Notes under the pieces: generated by a model | The model's input: the letters and a program-made list of their open reading frames with translations, nothing else | Database searches by the model: none | Told to the model about the DNA's origin: nothing | Translations under genes and position numbers: made by a program | Shown here: piece by piece, positions 48,901 to 61,069 of the stretch | Layout: every line of letters starts with the position of its first letter | Position numbering within the stretch: the stretch's first letter is position 1 | Origin: Parastagonospora avenae f. sp. tritici 18332-5 | Taxonomy: Eukaryota; Ascomycota; Dothideomycetes; Pleosporales; Phaeosphaeriaceae | Length of the DNA: 64,000 bases | Direction: 5' to 3' | Assembly (NCBI GenBank): GCA_022559985.1 | Contig: JAFJTR010000023.1 | Coordinates: 248,001 to 312,000, forward strand

Positions 48901-50329
48901 TCCAGCAGATGCAGACTGGCGAGAGCAACTTGAGCGGCGCAAGCAAGAATACCAACCGCGCTGATCCATTCGGTTCCGCTTCTGGTGAACAACCTCGTGC
49001 CGGTGGCAAGGTAGATTTTGATGCTGCTTTTGCTGGCTTCGGCCCCAACCGCCAGAACTCTGCCAGTGTCTCTTCCAATGGCCCTATCGACAACTCGAAC
49101 AGGTTCAACAAGGAGTTTCCCCCGATTGAGGACCTTGCACATGACGATGACAGCGACAGCAACGACGGACGCGGCTTCGATGACAACTTTACTTCAGCCT
49201 CTCCTCACCAGAAGCGCACCAGCGCTGGCCCTGACGCCGTGGCCCAGCCTGCCCGACCAGGAACGGCATCGACGACGGATGATTTGTACAGCAGGCCAGC
49301 TCCCGCTAGCCGCCTAGACTCAACCTTGAGCGACTTGCCTACTCCTGGTGCCCAGAAGTCCCCGCCGTCGTATGAGTCAACTGTGCCTCAGCGAAGCGGA
49401 TCAAACCAGTTTCCGCCAGAATTTGGCGGCCTTCTTCCCTCCCGTGACGTGCCTGGCTCGCCTACTACTTCCCAGGGCCCTGAGAAGTCCTACAACCCCT
49501 CTGGCGGCCACGGCGCTGCACTATTTGGCGGACCTCCATCCAAATCTGTCACAACTTCACCACCTCCTCTAGACACCCCAGTGTCGACTGTACCATCTGA
49601 TGCCTACCACTCTGCCGTCTCATACGGAACTAGCGAGACCAACAAGGGCCCTACGCCACCTGCCAATGTCCCTCAACTAGGCAGGTCCGCGTTCAATGAC
49701 GACTTTGATGCTGGCTTTGACGACTTGACCGAGGCCAAGGAGGACGACAAGACAGACGACGACTTCATGTTCTCTTCCCAACGAAGCGATGGGCTAGACG
49801 AGTTCAACCCAGTCTTTGACTCGCCTGCTGCGTCCAAGTCGAACACGATGGCTTCGCAGCAGACACCCACAGGCAAACAGCGCGCCGACGACAGCTTCAG
49901 TGACTTTGAGCACTTGTCGCAGCACTTTGGCCAGCCGCAAGCACCACAGCCTTCATCCTCGAACCAGGACTGGGACGCCATCTTCTCCAACCTCGAGTCC
50001 TCTTCGACAGACAAAAACTCGCAGCAAGCGTCGACCGAGTTCGGCAAGTCGTCTGTGTTCGACACGCTTGACAAGGAAGAGGCTGCAGCATCATCCTCCC
50101 TGGCACCACAAATGCCACAGCTTGGACGCGCCATCTCGACTGGCACGGAACACGACGACCCCATTCTGAAGAAGCTTACCGGTATGGGATACGCGCGCAA
50201 TGACGCTCTTGATGCGCTGGAAAAATTCGACTACGACATTAACAAGGTGAGCTAGAATGTCGCTTTCGCCGCGGAGCATTGGCTGACCTAGTCCAGGCTG
50301 CGGACTACTTGACTGCTGGCAAACTATGA
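45943..50329 (+). CDS. EDE1: Endocytic scaffold with EH domains and UBA (Ede1/Eps15-like)
   Basis: Exons 45943-45973, 46027-46302, 46351-50246 and 50297-50329 give 1411 residues. Ede1 is an early scaffold at clathrin endocytic sites, binding NPF-containing adaptors and ubiquitin. Three EH domains are visible: residues about 10-100 (GEIAVKFFERTKLAPAVLGEIWQIAD), about 150-240 (KEIFEKARLPNEVLGRIWNLSD) and about 300-390 (FLIT-type EF-hand VDTSGRGFITGEQ...LAGIWDLAD). A long coiled coil follows around residues 530-700, then a disordered Ser/Pro region rich in DPF/NPF-like short motifs. The UBA at the end (DPILKKLTGMGYARNDALDALEKFDYDINKAADYLTAGKL) is completed by the 33-base last exon. Skipping that splice would truncate the UBA after DINKVS. 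Confidence 0.93.
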
Positions 50330-50815
50330 GCCAATAACCACTTTGATCATGCAGGACGTTGAGCGGTCTCGACATATTGTATTGCTTTGTACGAGTACAT
50401 CTTTCAGCATAGCCTGCTTGCCTCTCAGACCCTCGACCACGCCCGCTATTGCGACGTTCCCTTTGTCACTTGCGCTTCTTGTATCATGCATTCATTTGGA
50501 GCGATAATTTGGCTGACTGGTGGACATATGCCTTTTGCACATACTTCGCAATTAATCAATCAAATCTTCTTTTCTGCCCAGCTGACGAAGTACGCTGCTC
50601 ATTGTTAAGTGTGGCTGAGCCGGCATGTGAATTGTGGATGTGTCGCCACAATGACGCGTTCCCGAACTCCAGTTCGCGCGCATTCACTAGCTTATGAGCT
50701 CACCACCCCGCTGTTACCTGCGTTTTACACAACTTGCAACACCTGACGAGCTAGAATTCCCTGGTCGCATACACGCGCAAATCCAAACTCACAATTCTCC
50801 TAGTCGATACACATC

Positions 50816-51812
50816 ATGGCTGACTTTGCGCCTCCAGCAGTGAGTCTTCACGAGTAGATGTCCGGAATGAGCGGCAAGCAGCTAATGTGCATAGGGCCCA
50901 CCACCACCCAGGGTCCCAGAAGGCTGGAAAGCTGTCTGGAACGACCAGTACAACGAATGGTTCTTCGTCAACAGTATGCCTCACAATTCCGACATATGTT
51001 AGACGCGTACACTGACCCACCATTCAGTCTACACAAAGAAGTCGCAATGGGAGAAGCCCGAGCAGCCCGCATACCCAGCCGGTGAAGCACCTCTCAACCA
51101 TGCGCCCCCTGGATACGCACCTGGAGGAGCCGCAACGCATCCTACCGGCACAAGCGAAAAGTCATCCTTCGGCTCCAACAACCCCTACGCCAACATAAGC
51201 GAAGACGAAAAACTCGCCCGCAAACTCCAGGACGAGGAAGAAGCGCGCGCTCGCGGCCATGCCCCTGGCGCCGGCGCTTCCAATGACTACTACACCCAGC
51301 CGGGCCAGGCTCAGCACGGCGGATATCCGGATCAACATCAGCAGCAGTACGGACAACAGCAGCCGGCGTATGATGCACAAACACAAGATAAAGGCAAGAG
51401 TAAAGGCGGACTGCTGGGAAAGCTCCTGGGCAAGGCATCGGGACATAGCTCCAGTTCGGCGCATGGATATCCGCAGCAACAACATGGGTATGGGCAGCCA
51501 TATGGCGCGCCGATGGGGGCACCGATGGGTGGGCAGTATTATGCTCAGCCTGGACGGCCTATGATGGGCGGCATGGGAGGTATGGGAGGAGGCAGACGGC
51601 CTGGTGGAGGTATGGGCGCGGGTGGCGCGATGGCGTTGGGCGCTGGCGGTGGTTTGCTTGGTGGTGCACTCCTGGGATCTGCCATGGCGGATGCAGGCGA
51701 TGGTGGTGGCTATGGTGGTGATGGCGGTGACTATGGGGGCGATGGTGGAGGGGACTTTGGCGGAGACGGCGGCGGTGACTTTGGCGGCGGAGATATGGGT
51801 GGTGGTGATTAG
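50816..51812 (+). CDS. WW-domain protein with glycine-rich tail (Wwm1-like)
   Basis: Exons 50816-50839, 50895-50973 and 51028-51812 give 295 residues. The WW domain lies at residues about 12-42 (RVPEGWKAVWNDQYNEWFFVN joined to IYTKKSQWEKP), with both signature Trp and the Pro. Near residue 90 a ubiquitin-interacting-motif-like helix reads SEDEKLARKLQDEEEARAR. The rest is Gln/Tyr/Gly-rich: a short basic helix (GKSKGGLLGKLLGKA) precedes Met/Gly repeats, and an Asp/Gly tail ends the protein. Layout resembles yeast Wwm1, a small WW protein linked by interaction to metacaspase and Rsp5-type pathways. Function here is inferred only. Two introns split the WW domain from the start. Confidence 0.8.
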
Positions 51813-52046
51813 TTGGTTTTCAACTTCTTTTATGGATTACATTTTCCTTGGGTGGCTAGTTGCTTTTTCACGATTCCCTACTCGTAATTGTAGTTGTTGG
51901 GCGATGCGGCTTAATCAATTGCATTAACCTATGACGTCGTCGGTGTATTATCTTACCGAATCTTCAAAACTCCACCGCGATTAACGCCACACTTGAACTT
52001 GCAACGTACATTCATGCTAAGAGCGACTCCAAAGGTCTCGAGAATC

Positions 52047-53308
52047 ATGGCAGCTGAGCGAAAAGGACGGAATATCGTCATCATTGGTAAACAATCCCAA
52101 GATTATTTCCGAATGTTGAAAAATGTCGTCTGATATGTACAGGTGGCGGAATCATAGGTTCGACCACAGCATACTTCCTCTCACACCATGAAAACTTCAA
52201 CAAAGAAAGAGATACCATTACTTTACTAGAAGCTACGAAGATTGCAGGTGGTGCATCAGGTAAAGCCGGCGGTCTCCTCGGCCTCTGGGCTTATCCATCC
52301 TGCATTGTGCCACTGAGCTACAAACTGCACGAAGAACTAGCAGAGAAACATGGTGGTACAGAGCGCTGGGGCTATCGAAAGGTGCATGTGGGTCAAATCG
52401 ACATGAAAGGTGTGCTCGCCAACAAGAGTAAAGACGTGAAAAAGAGCGAAGATTCTATCTCTCTACAAAAACGCACACAATCGGCAAAGGCATTACTGCG
52501 CGCCGCCGGCGTCCCCAAAGACCTCGACTGGATCGCCGCCTCCGGAATCCAAAGCTACGAAGAAATGGGCACCCCAGAAACAACCGCCCAAGTGCACCCC
52601 TACCAATTCACCACATCCATGGCCTCACTCGCCGAAGAAAAAGGCGTAAGAATCATCCTCGGCTCCGTAACCGCCATTAACCAAGCCTCCAACGCCGTCA
52701 CATCCGTCACGTATATCCCGAAAGACAGCGAAGAGCAAGTTACTTTACCTGCAGACACCGCCATCCTAACCACCGGTCCCTGGACCAAGACATTATGGAA
52801 AGATGCGCCAATATCCGCCCTGCGCGCACACAGCGTAACTATCTGCCCCTCTCGTCCCGTCTCGCCATACTGCCTCTTCACATCCATCACGACCGGCTCC
52901 TCCACGTCCACGCCAGAAATCTACGCCCGCCCCAACGCCGAGGTCTACGCCTGTGGCGAGGGCGACACACTCGTCCCACTCCCTGCCTTATCCTCCGGCG
53001 TACATGTCGATCAGAGCAGGTGCGACGACATCATCGCGCAGGTCTCGAGCATATCAGAGGAATTGCGGGATGGAGAGGTTACTGCGCGGCAGGCGTGTTA
53101 TCTGCCGAATGTTGATGGCAGGCGGGGTGGAGGGGGCCCGATTGTCGGGGAAACGAGGGTGAAAGGGGTGTTTTTGGGCGCAGGGCATACGTGTTGGGGG
53201 ATTCAGAATGGGCCGGGGACGGGGAGGGTGATTAGTGAGATGGTGTGGGAGGGAGGGGCGAGGAGTGCGGATGTGAGGAGTTTGGCGCCTGGACGGTGGG
53301 GACTGTAA
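52047..53308 (+). CDS. TDA3: FAD-dependent oxidoreductase, DAO superfamily (Tda3-like)
   Basis: Exons 52047-52086 and 52143-53308, with a 56-base intron, give 401 residues. The intron splits the FAD-binding glycine motif, restoring NIVIIGGGIIGSTTAYFLS. Further DAO features are TLLEATKIAGGASGKAGGLLGLWAYP, the strand-rich substrate region, TAILTTGPWTK, and the C-terminal GxxxGAGHTCWGIQNGPGTGRVI that closes over FAD. The GGASGKAGGLL block closely resembles yeast Tda3, an oxidoreductase reported in late endosome-to-Golgi recycling. The reaction it catalyses is not established. It lies 234 bases after the WW-domain gene on the same strand. Confidence 0.82.
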
Positions 53309-53839
53309 GGTAGACGAGAGGGAGAAAAAGGGGGGTTGTTGTGTATAGGTGGTGGGTTGAATAGCCGTTGATGGTCGAAGGCATATCTCCACGCAATCTT
53401 TCCCTTTTCATAGCCACTCCCGAGGACCTTTCAACTTCACTGAAGCTTGTTACCTCGGACACATATACGACCAGCCTAGTGCGAAGAATCGCAAAACGTC
53501 CGGCCGTATAAAAAGGAGATTCATCACTGCGGCATTTAGATCGCATTTCGTAGATGTAAGGCTTATAGAGGTAGTGGCACAAAGCGACCTTGTTACCTAG
53601 ATCCGCAATAACGATCTGTTCATTCATCAATTGATCAAAATCTCGTATTTCGTTAAGTGTCAGACAAGTCTCGAGATATACACAGACAGGTAATTTAAAT
53701 TTAAAAGTAGAGACAGCAAAAAGATATATATATCGATCAAGTCAAACAGTGATCTTGTAGCATCCGCCTATGCTTACTGCTGCACATTCCTTATTTTAAG
53801 ACAGGGGTGAGGCAAGTGCTGGGGTATCAGTACAGCGCG
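53309..53839. other. Intergenic, no supported gene
   Basis: This is the 3' gap between the TDA3-like gene and the convergent methyltransferase pseudogene. It contains an AT-rich stretch (taatttaaatttaaaag, TATATATA) around 53690-53740 and no open frame worth calling. Confidence 0.4.
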
Positions 53840-54814
53840 TCAAGGTTTCACGGCTCTAACTGAGATGTAGCGTCCGTCCCCCCAATTCAACCACGCTTCC
53901 ACGCCAGCCATGACGTTGATAAACGGGTCTTGTATCCCAACCAGTTTGAAGATCTGGTAAGACACGTAGCCTAAGACACCAAAGAGTCTCCACATAGGCA
54001 GCACCTCATCAGTCAGGTCTTCGAGGGAAAAGTCTTTGAATCCTGCCTCTTTCATGAGCTCTTCGTAGCCACCCTTTAGAAGTGTGTTTTGACAGTGAGA
54101 AAGTCGCAGCACGTCTTGCGGTTTTTTCCGAATTACGACTGAAATCAGCTTCGTGTAGAACCACGACGCCGCCTGGCTTAAGAAGTCGCTTGAGGTTGTT
54201 GAGAACCTTGATTGGGTCTTCGGCGTGAACAAACGTCTCCATGGTGTAAATGCCGTCAAATGATGCATCAGGAAACTGGCTCAGGTCATGGTAGTCGGCA
54301 TAGTCGACTTTGATCCTGTCCTGTAGGCCGTATCTCCCAATATTTTTCTTTGCGTCAGCGACGTGGTGCGGCGTGATATCGATAGCCTACACATTGAGGC
54401 CGTGTCTCGCCATGGTCATAGCGACGTATCCCGAGCCGGCACCAGCATCGAGGACTCGGTCACCTGGCTTTAGGCCCAGCCTCGTGAATAGTTTATCTTC
54501 CATAGCTCGCTGAGCTTTGGATATGGGAAAGGGCGACAGCTGTCCTTTCGCATACAATCCGCAATGCCTTGCATTACCGAGGACGAGCCAGTATCCGAGA
54601 CGTGATCCAAGTGAGCCATAGTAAGCTTCGACGGACGGTCCAGAGCCGTCGGTGCTCGCGATTATACCTGCAATGGGGTGAGTAAGAGCCGTGGACCGTG
54701 GGCAATGAAGGAGGGAGACATACCAATCAGAATGGAAGCCAGCAAGATAAGGAATACACCCACATATTGACGACGGAAAGTACGGCCCTCGTCAAGCTTC
54801 GAATCAGGCGGCAT
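53840..54814 (-). pseudogene. SAM-dependent methyltransferase with N-terminal anchor, inactivated
   Basis: Exons 54814-54724 and 54667-53840, around a 56-base intron. An N-terminal membrane helix (YVGVFLILLASILIGIIAS) precedes a class I methyltransferase. Motif I is VLDAGAGSGYVAM, motif II is near FDGIYTMETFVHAEDP, and LKRLLKPGGVVVLHEADF also follows the class I pattern. The METFVHA block resembles the sterol and tocopherol methyltransferase group. Two lesions are visible: an in-frame TAG at 54389-54387 where GLNV*AIDI should read through, and an extra base in a run of six A (T at 54122-54127) that shifts the frame before KPQDVLRLSHCQ. The rest is well conserved, so inactivation appears recent, or the homopolymer change could be a sequencing error. 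Confidence 0.75.
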
Positions 54815-55550
54815 TTTGAGAAGATATGATGTTTTGGTAACGGCAGATGGATGCAGGTGTTCAGAGTTTAGAGAATGCAAGGGTCTGCGAACCTTCCGCC
54901 TCTTGCATTGGGTTGATGAAGGCCGGCATTGACCATGAGACAAAGCGCACACCTTACAAAACATGCGTCTTGTTGATCCGAATAAGTGAAAAGACATCTA
55001 CACTTTTTGTGATTGTTGTTGCTATCCCATCTGCTAGCGGCTTGTTGCACTTGTTCTTGAGGAAAAAGTGCTGTGAAGGTGATATGCGGGTTATCGCTTC
55101 GTCGTGCAAATTTCCCTTTTGGTACTCCGTAGACTCGCATCCGCGACGAGCGCACTAGAGTCAAGTCTCTAAGTTCTAGCCATCCCTTGCGGTGACAGAT
55201 AGTTACCACGCATGACGTTGCGTTCGCCGACTTCGCGGCCTGCAGCATACCGGTACCTCGTTCCAAAGTTTTGGAACCACATCCGCACCGAGACACAGCA
55301 CGCGGGCAACAATTCGGCATTTACCATCATGAGATTCGACCCCAGATCTTGCGGCTGAAAGGTAACTTTAGTGTTGTGCTGTCAAAATCTCAAATAATCC
55401 TTAGCCCGGTGAATGTTCCCCGAGACCCTGCATATGCATAAAGACACGATGAAAAAGGTATAGCGCAGGAATCCTGAAGCCGCTCTTATGAACACACCAC
55501 GCTTCTGAGCCACCACAACAGATCTTGCATCACTGTAAAAAAAAATTCAC

Positions 55551-57776
55551 ATGGGAATTGCAGCGCGAGGCCGCTTTGGCCTGTTCTTCTTCTTCATTTG
55601 CAGCGTCGTTGCGCTTGCGCCGGGTGCTGTTGTCGATGGGTGGCGAGCGGCGCCGCTGATGGCGATATGGGCGGCTGGGGCTGGCGTGAGATGGTACCAT
55701 GGTGATCGCCAGATCTTGACGGATTGTTTGGTGTTTGGGGTTTGGAATGCGATATTGGCAAGAGCAGAGTTGAGGAAATTGGTCACACGACGATTGGATG
55801 ATTTGGATATTGCGGGCTCGTGGGTTCTGGTCGGTTGCCTCGTGGTCCCGCTTGCTTTGGTCGCATATCTCACACGACGCAAATCCCGTACAGGTGACAG
55901 GACACCAGAAGAGTTGGAAGGGATCAAGCTCACGAAATGGGATCTGCCGTATCCGAAAGCGAAAATCTTCCCTTGTCAAACTAAGCATGCGCGCATGTTT
56001 CCCAAACGGCATGCCTTCGAGTACTCGTATCTGCAATGCGGCTTCCCGATCATTCCAGCTGGTATACGACCTAATGGTTCTGCGGTTGGAAGTGGTGATG
56101 CTCAACTTGGGTGCTGGTGGATGAGTATCAGGGCTTTCGATTATCTCACTCGAGGGAACGGATCATTCGGTTTTTACAACAAATTGAAGTTGTATCTGAG
56201 AGATCAGGTATGAATTCTGATATTCCCCACAAGTACTACTCGAATGTACTGACACTCACAGAATGTGGACGATGCCGACTGGTCATATGCCTATCTGATC
56301 ACCGCACCGCGTTTCTTTGGGTATTCGTTCAATCCTGTTTCATTCTGGTACATTTACGACTCTGAACACCAGCTCACCAAAATGATTCTGGAGGTCAACA
56401 ACACTTTTGGCGAAAGGCGCATGTATTTGCTCGATGGATCCAACGTGGTGCCAAGCACTCCTCAATCGACTGACAGCGAAGCTTCCGTACCAGACCTACC
56501 ATTAGGCGCAAAGTCACGCTTCAATGACATTTGGATGAAAGACTTCCACGTTTCGCCATTCAACTCCAGGAAAGGATCCTATGTGCTGAGAGCTCAGAAC
56601 CCATTTCCGTACGCTGCCTATGACACGCCGGTCGTCGACAACACGATTACTCTCATCTCTTCCAAGGACCACGCAAAGCTTGTTGCACGACTAAACTCGA
56701 CGGGTCCAGCTCTGGATCAAGATCGCATGAGCGCACATGATACCATGCGGTTCGTTCTAAGCTGGTGGTGGGTTGGCTTCGTTACGTTTCCTAGAATCGT
56801 GAAAGAGGCTGGACTGCTATTCTTCAAACGAAGCCTATACGTTTGGTTTAGGCCCGAAGTCCTGCACACTGGCATTGGCCGGCCTCCAACATCGACGGAA
56901 GCGTGAGTCTCTTTCAGCACTCTATTTGCAACAATCACTGACGTCCCCAGCACGCTTTGCGATGTTTTCGAGCATTATCTCTTCCAGCTCATCCATCGGT
57001 CGCAGGAACCATTCCACATAACGCTTCATACTGCCATACCTGACAGTCCGATTCGGGAGATTGTAACAACGCATATACAAGGGCGGAATCTACCCATACG
57101 AAAACTCGAAATCCGTGTCTTGACCCCGGCATTTTACTCACGCTTCGTGCACTACGCCTACACATCTGAAGCTTTCGACCGAGAGTGCATCTTCACTGAC
57201 GAGAAGAATCGGACGCTGTGGATATCGCGACCAGAGCTCCTTCCACTGCTCTTCAATCGACGAACTCCTTTAGAGTCTCATCACGAATTCAGGAAAAGAA
57301 CTTGCCTTGATGAGGTGAGGTGGAAATTTCTGAGGAGACTTCGGTGCCCACCAGCCACGCCAGCTTATGCCGCGTCTACGACGAGCAAGGCCGAGTTCAC
57401 AACAGAGGATGTACGGTCCCTGCCATTCTCAGAAATGGACCAGTTCATACGAAGCTCTCGTGCTAGCATAGACCCCAGACAGTACAGGAGAATAGTGACC
57501 AAGTTATTCCTGGCTCAGCGCTTTGGCTTTGGCTTTGCGGAGGTACTTGGGTTGATCGATGTAATCGTAAGGGTTCTGTTGTGCTGGCTAGGCGCGTTTC
57601 AGCTCGCAACTTTACGGGCTCAGAGTCAGAACGCGGGTATTGACGGGTGTTCAACGAATATGTCCAGGGATTGGACCTCGAACGCGTGCTATAGAGATGT
57701 AAAAGAGTGGTGGTGGCTCGTAGGTACCATGCTCGTGACTTCTGCATGTCACGGATATGGCGTTTTGAAAGGCTGA
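55551..57776 (+). CDS. DUF1365 family membrane protein
   Basis: Exons 55551-56207, 56262-56902 and 56951-57776 give 707 residues. The start is just after an A-run. Residues 1-120 hold about three hydrophobic segments. The DUF1365 domain follows (HAFEYSYLQCGFPI, DYLTRGNG, WSYAYLITAPRFFGYSFNPVSFWYIYD, ILEVNNTFGERRMYLL). The C-terminal half has an unclassified region and further hydrophobic segments near LGLIDVIVRVLLCWLGAFQL and WWWLVGTMLVTSACHGYG. In bacteria DUF1365 genes often neighbour flavin oxidoreductase and cyclopropane-fatty-acid-synthase-like methyltransferase genes, pointing to lipid modification. A biochemical role is not established. Confidence 0.85.
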
Positions 57777-58612
57777 TTCAGTAGCATCGTTATTTGGGAG
57801 GTACAAACAATCAACACTCTACTCGCATGTGTTAATGTTTGATGCAACGAAACCTTTGATGGTGATGAGGAGCGATCTGGGCTTCCCAGCCGAGGTTAAA
57901 AAGCGGTTCCGGTTTAGCGCAGCTAGCCGAAAATCCGGGGAGAACGTCCGCTTGCGCATCTTCACATGCTGCACAGAGAACAAAAGAACGCGTTCAGCAT
58001 TGACATGTGAAGCTGCACGCGACATCTGACAACGGTGAGGCTCCTTAGTTAGATGCACAGCTCTTTTAAGGCAAAGCCCATGTCGATAACGCGGATGTTG
58101 GCCGATGACATGAAGTCAATCCAAGCAATTGGCAAACGTCATGCCTCCGCTGGCCCACGCTCCGACAGATCGACGCCAGTCATGCTTTCCAAAACGTCTC
58201 TGCCCTTGGGCCGAGGGCATCTCGAACGCTAGGCATGCTGGTGATTATGGTCTCAAGCTTCCTCGGGAACATCAGTCGGTCCAATGGCAGGCTCAGCCGG
58301 TGATCCCCGAGCTCTGAATGGCAGTTCACATGGGATCAGATCACGCTGCTCTGGGTTCTGGGCGCATCTCTTCCCCATAGGAGATGTGCTAGACTTGGCT
58401 TCGGAAGTTGACCGAGTGAAACTTTAGCTATGGTTCCGAGGTTCGTGTAGCGTCATCATAGCTTGATCATACATCAAAGAGCTCCTCCCACATCTTTCTG
58501 TCCTCTTTATTGTATTTTCAAGACATTTGGATCTCTGCATTCAATTGAACGCTTTGTTCTTTAACTTGAATATTCCCATCTACCTTTAAGTACAACAGCA
58601 ACTTAGTACATC
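57777..58612. promoter_or_regulatory. Promoter region of isocitrate lyase gene
   Basis: No gene is supported here. The last 150 bases are CT/AT-rich, as in a fungal leader. A CCGGGG hexamer near 57937 fits the loose CreA carbon-repressor consensus, but one such match is expected by chance. Glucose repression is known for this gene family and is not demonstrated here. Confidence 0.35.
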
Positions 58613-60428
58613 ATGTCACACGCAGACGCAGAAGACGCACAGTTTCAGAAGGAGGTTCAAGAGGTGAAGCAGTGGTGGACCGACTCAAGATGGCGATTCA
58701 CCCGAAGACCATTCACTGCCGAAGAGATTGTCGCAAAGAGAGGCAACCTCAAAATCCAATACCCAAGTAACAGCCAATCAAAAAAGCTGTGGAACACCGT
58801 AGAACAGCGGTTCAAGGTAAGCAAGGTGTCCCCAAGTTCCCTTCGCTGGCTAATTGAATTCAGAACAATGATGTCAGCTACACATATGGCTGTCTTGATC
58901 CAGTCATGGTTACACAAATGGCCAAGTACCTAGATACTGTATACGTCTCTGGTTGGCAATGTTCATCAACAGCATCGTCGACCGACGAGCCTGGTCCAGA
59001 TCTGGCAGATTACCCTTACGTGAGTTTTCGATTCAGACAGATCGAGCCTCGGAACTGACGAACTTAGACTACTGTACCCAACAAAGTTGGCCACCTTTTC
59101 ATGGCACAACTTTTCCACGACCGAAAGCAGCGCGAGGAGCGCCTGACGACTCCCAAAGCAGACCGTGCGAAGCTCGCCAACACCGACTTCCTGCGACCAA
59201 TTATTGCCGATGCAGACACCGGACACGGAGGTCTTACAGCGATCATGAAGCTTACGAAGCTGTTCATTGAGAAGGGCGCCGCTGGTATTCACATTGAAGA
59301 CCAAGCGCCAGGCACAAAGAAGTGTGGTCACATGGCTGGAAAGGTGTTGGTGCCAATCAGCGAGCACATCAACCGATTGGTTGCAATCCGTGCTCAGGCA
59401 GACATCATGGGTACGTTACGAAGTTGATGCAAAATATGAAAGTAAAGATGCTAACACATTTTCAGGAACCGACCTCCTCGCAGTCGCCCGCACCGACTCC
59501 GAAGCTGCTACCCTTATCACTTCGACCATTGACCCACGCGATCACTACTACATTATGGGTTGCACAAACCCGGCACTCCAGCCACTCGGTGAGCTGATGT
59601 ACGCTGCTGAGCAAGCTGGAAAGAACGGTGCACAGTTACAGGCAATCGAAGATGCGTGGACGAAGGAGGCGAACTTGAAGCTCTACCACGAGGCTGTCAT
59701 TGACACAATCAATGCCGGTGTACACGTGAACAAGCAGGATCTCATCCAGCAATTCTTGCAGAAGAGCAAGGGCAAGAGCAACTCCGAGGCTCGTGCCATT
59801 GCACAAGGCTTGACAGGTGTCGACGTCTACTTCAACTGGGAAGCTGCCCGGACGCGAGAGGGCTACTACAGGTACCAGGGTGGCTGTGAGACCGCCATCA
59901 ACCGCGCTGTAGCTTACGCGCCCTACTGCGACATGATATGGATGGAGTCGAAGCTGCCCGACTTCGCCCAGGCAAAGGAGTTCGCAGACGGTGTCCACGC
60001 CGTTTGGCCCGAGCAGAAGTAAGTCTTCACCCCAAAAGCCCTTTTCGAGCCAAGACTAACACGTCCGCAGACTCGCATACAACCTTTCTCCCTCTTTCAA
60101 CTGGAAAACCGCCATGCCCCGCGACGAGCAAGAGACTTACATCCAGCGTCTTGCCAAGCTCGGGTACTGCTGGCAATTCATCACGCTCGCCGGTCTGCAC
60201 CAGAGCGCGCTCATGGCTGATACCTTCTCGAAAGCGTATGCCAAGCAGGGCATGCGCGCGTACGGCGAGATCATCCAGGAGCCGGAGGCGGAGAACAAGG
60301 TCGATGTGCTTACGCATCAGAAGTGGAGTGGAGCAAACTATGTGGACAACATGCTCAAGATGGTTAGTGGTGGCGTGAGTTCGACGGCGGCGATGGGTAA
60401 GGGTGTTACGGAGGATCAGTTCAAGTAA
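58613..60428 (+). CDS. ICL1: Isocitrate lyase
   Basis: Exons 58613-58816, 58864-59019, 59068-59410, 59466-60018 and 60071-60428 give 537 residues, the normal length for eukaryotic isocitrate lyase. The enzyme cleaves isocitrate to succinate and glyoxylate in the glyoxylate cycle, needed for growth on acetate or fatty acids. Key blocks are WTDSRWRFTRRPFTAEEI, VSGWQCSST, PIIADADTGHGG, IHIEDQ, the active-site loop KKCGHMAGKVLVP with catalytic Cys, LLAVARTDSEAATLI, and ESKLPDFAQAKEFA with NLSPSFNWK. The insert between KKCGHM and the C-terminal domain is the eukaryotic type. The end ...GVTEDQFK lacks an obvious SKL peroxisomal signal. Confidence 0.97.
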
Positions 60429-61069
60429 ATATTATGGGAAAGATTTAGGGGCGAGCAGTAGAGACTACCAATTTGGAAAAGTAACTTCTCTTATTTCGGT
60501 GACTGCCCAGGTGTGAGTAAAGCTTATATCATGGTACTTTGTTTTCACCGCAAATGTTCCAAGTTAAGGATGGAGGATGGAGAATGCTTGGAATCTTCGT
60601 AATATGCATACTTTCAGTAACAGCGACAGCTTCTATTCCATCTCCCCGCCGCTAAACTTTTGCTTTGTTTTGGACCGTATCTCTTCTCTCGTACTTCTCG
60701 CTTCATTCTCCGGCCCCAACGTATACATATCCACATATTGCACGATTCAAAGCCCCAGGACCCACTGACTCCCCACGGAAATATGCGTCTACCATAGCTT
60801 CGCAAAAATGAATCGCAATTGTGTATTCTACAATAACTGATCTGTTTGTAATACTCACTGAACTTGCACAATGCTGATGCTAATTCGAATCGACTCGAAT
60901 CGCTGTACTCGGAGACTCGAGTGTAACATCCTTACTACACAATGCAGATGTTTTTGGCTTAGGCAGTGACTGTCTGTGTACCTCGACAATAGCTTCTGAT
61001 GCTCTTTGAATAGATAAACAATCCCATCCTGCGATACTTTATCTTCATCCGAGACATACCTCAACCAAC

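Noticed and set aside
54387..54389. TAG as a recoded sense codon, since several broken genes show in-frame TAG
   Set aside because: Intact genes such as YPT1 and COG1 use TAG as their normal terminator, and the TAG-containing genes also carry frameshifts or other stops, so ordinary decay is simpler.
57937..57942. CCGGGG as a CreA site controlling isocitrate lyase
   Set aside because: It is a single six-base degenerate match about 670 bases from the start codon, not a paired site, and is expected by chance.
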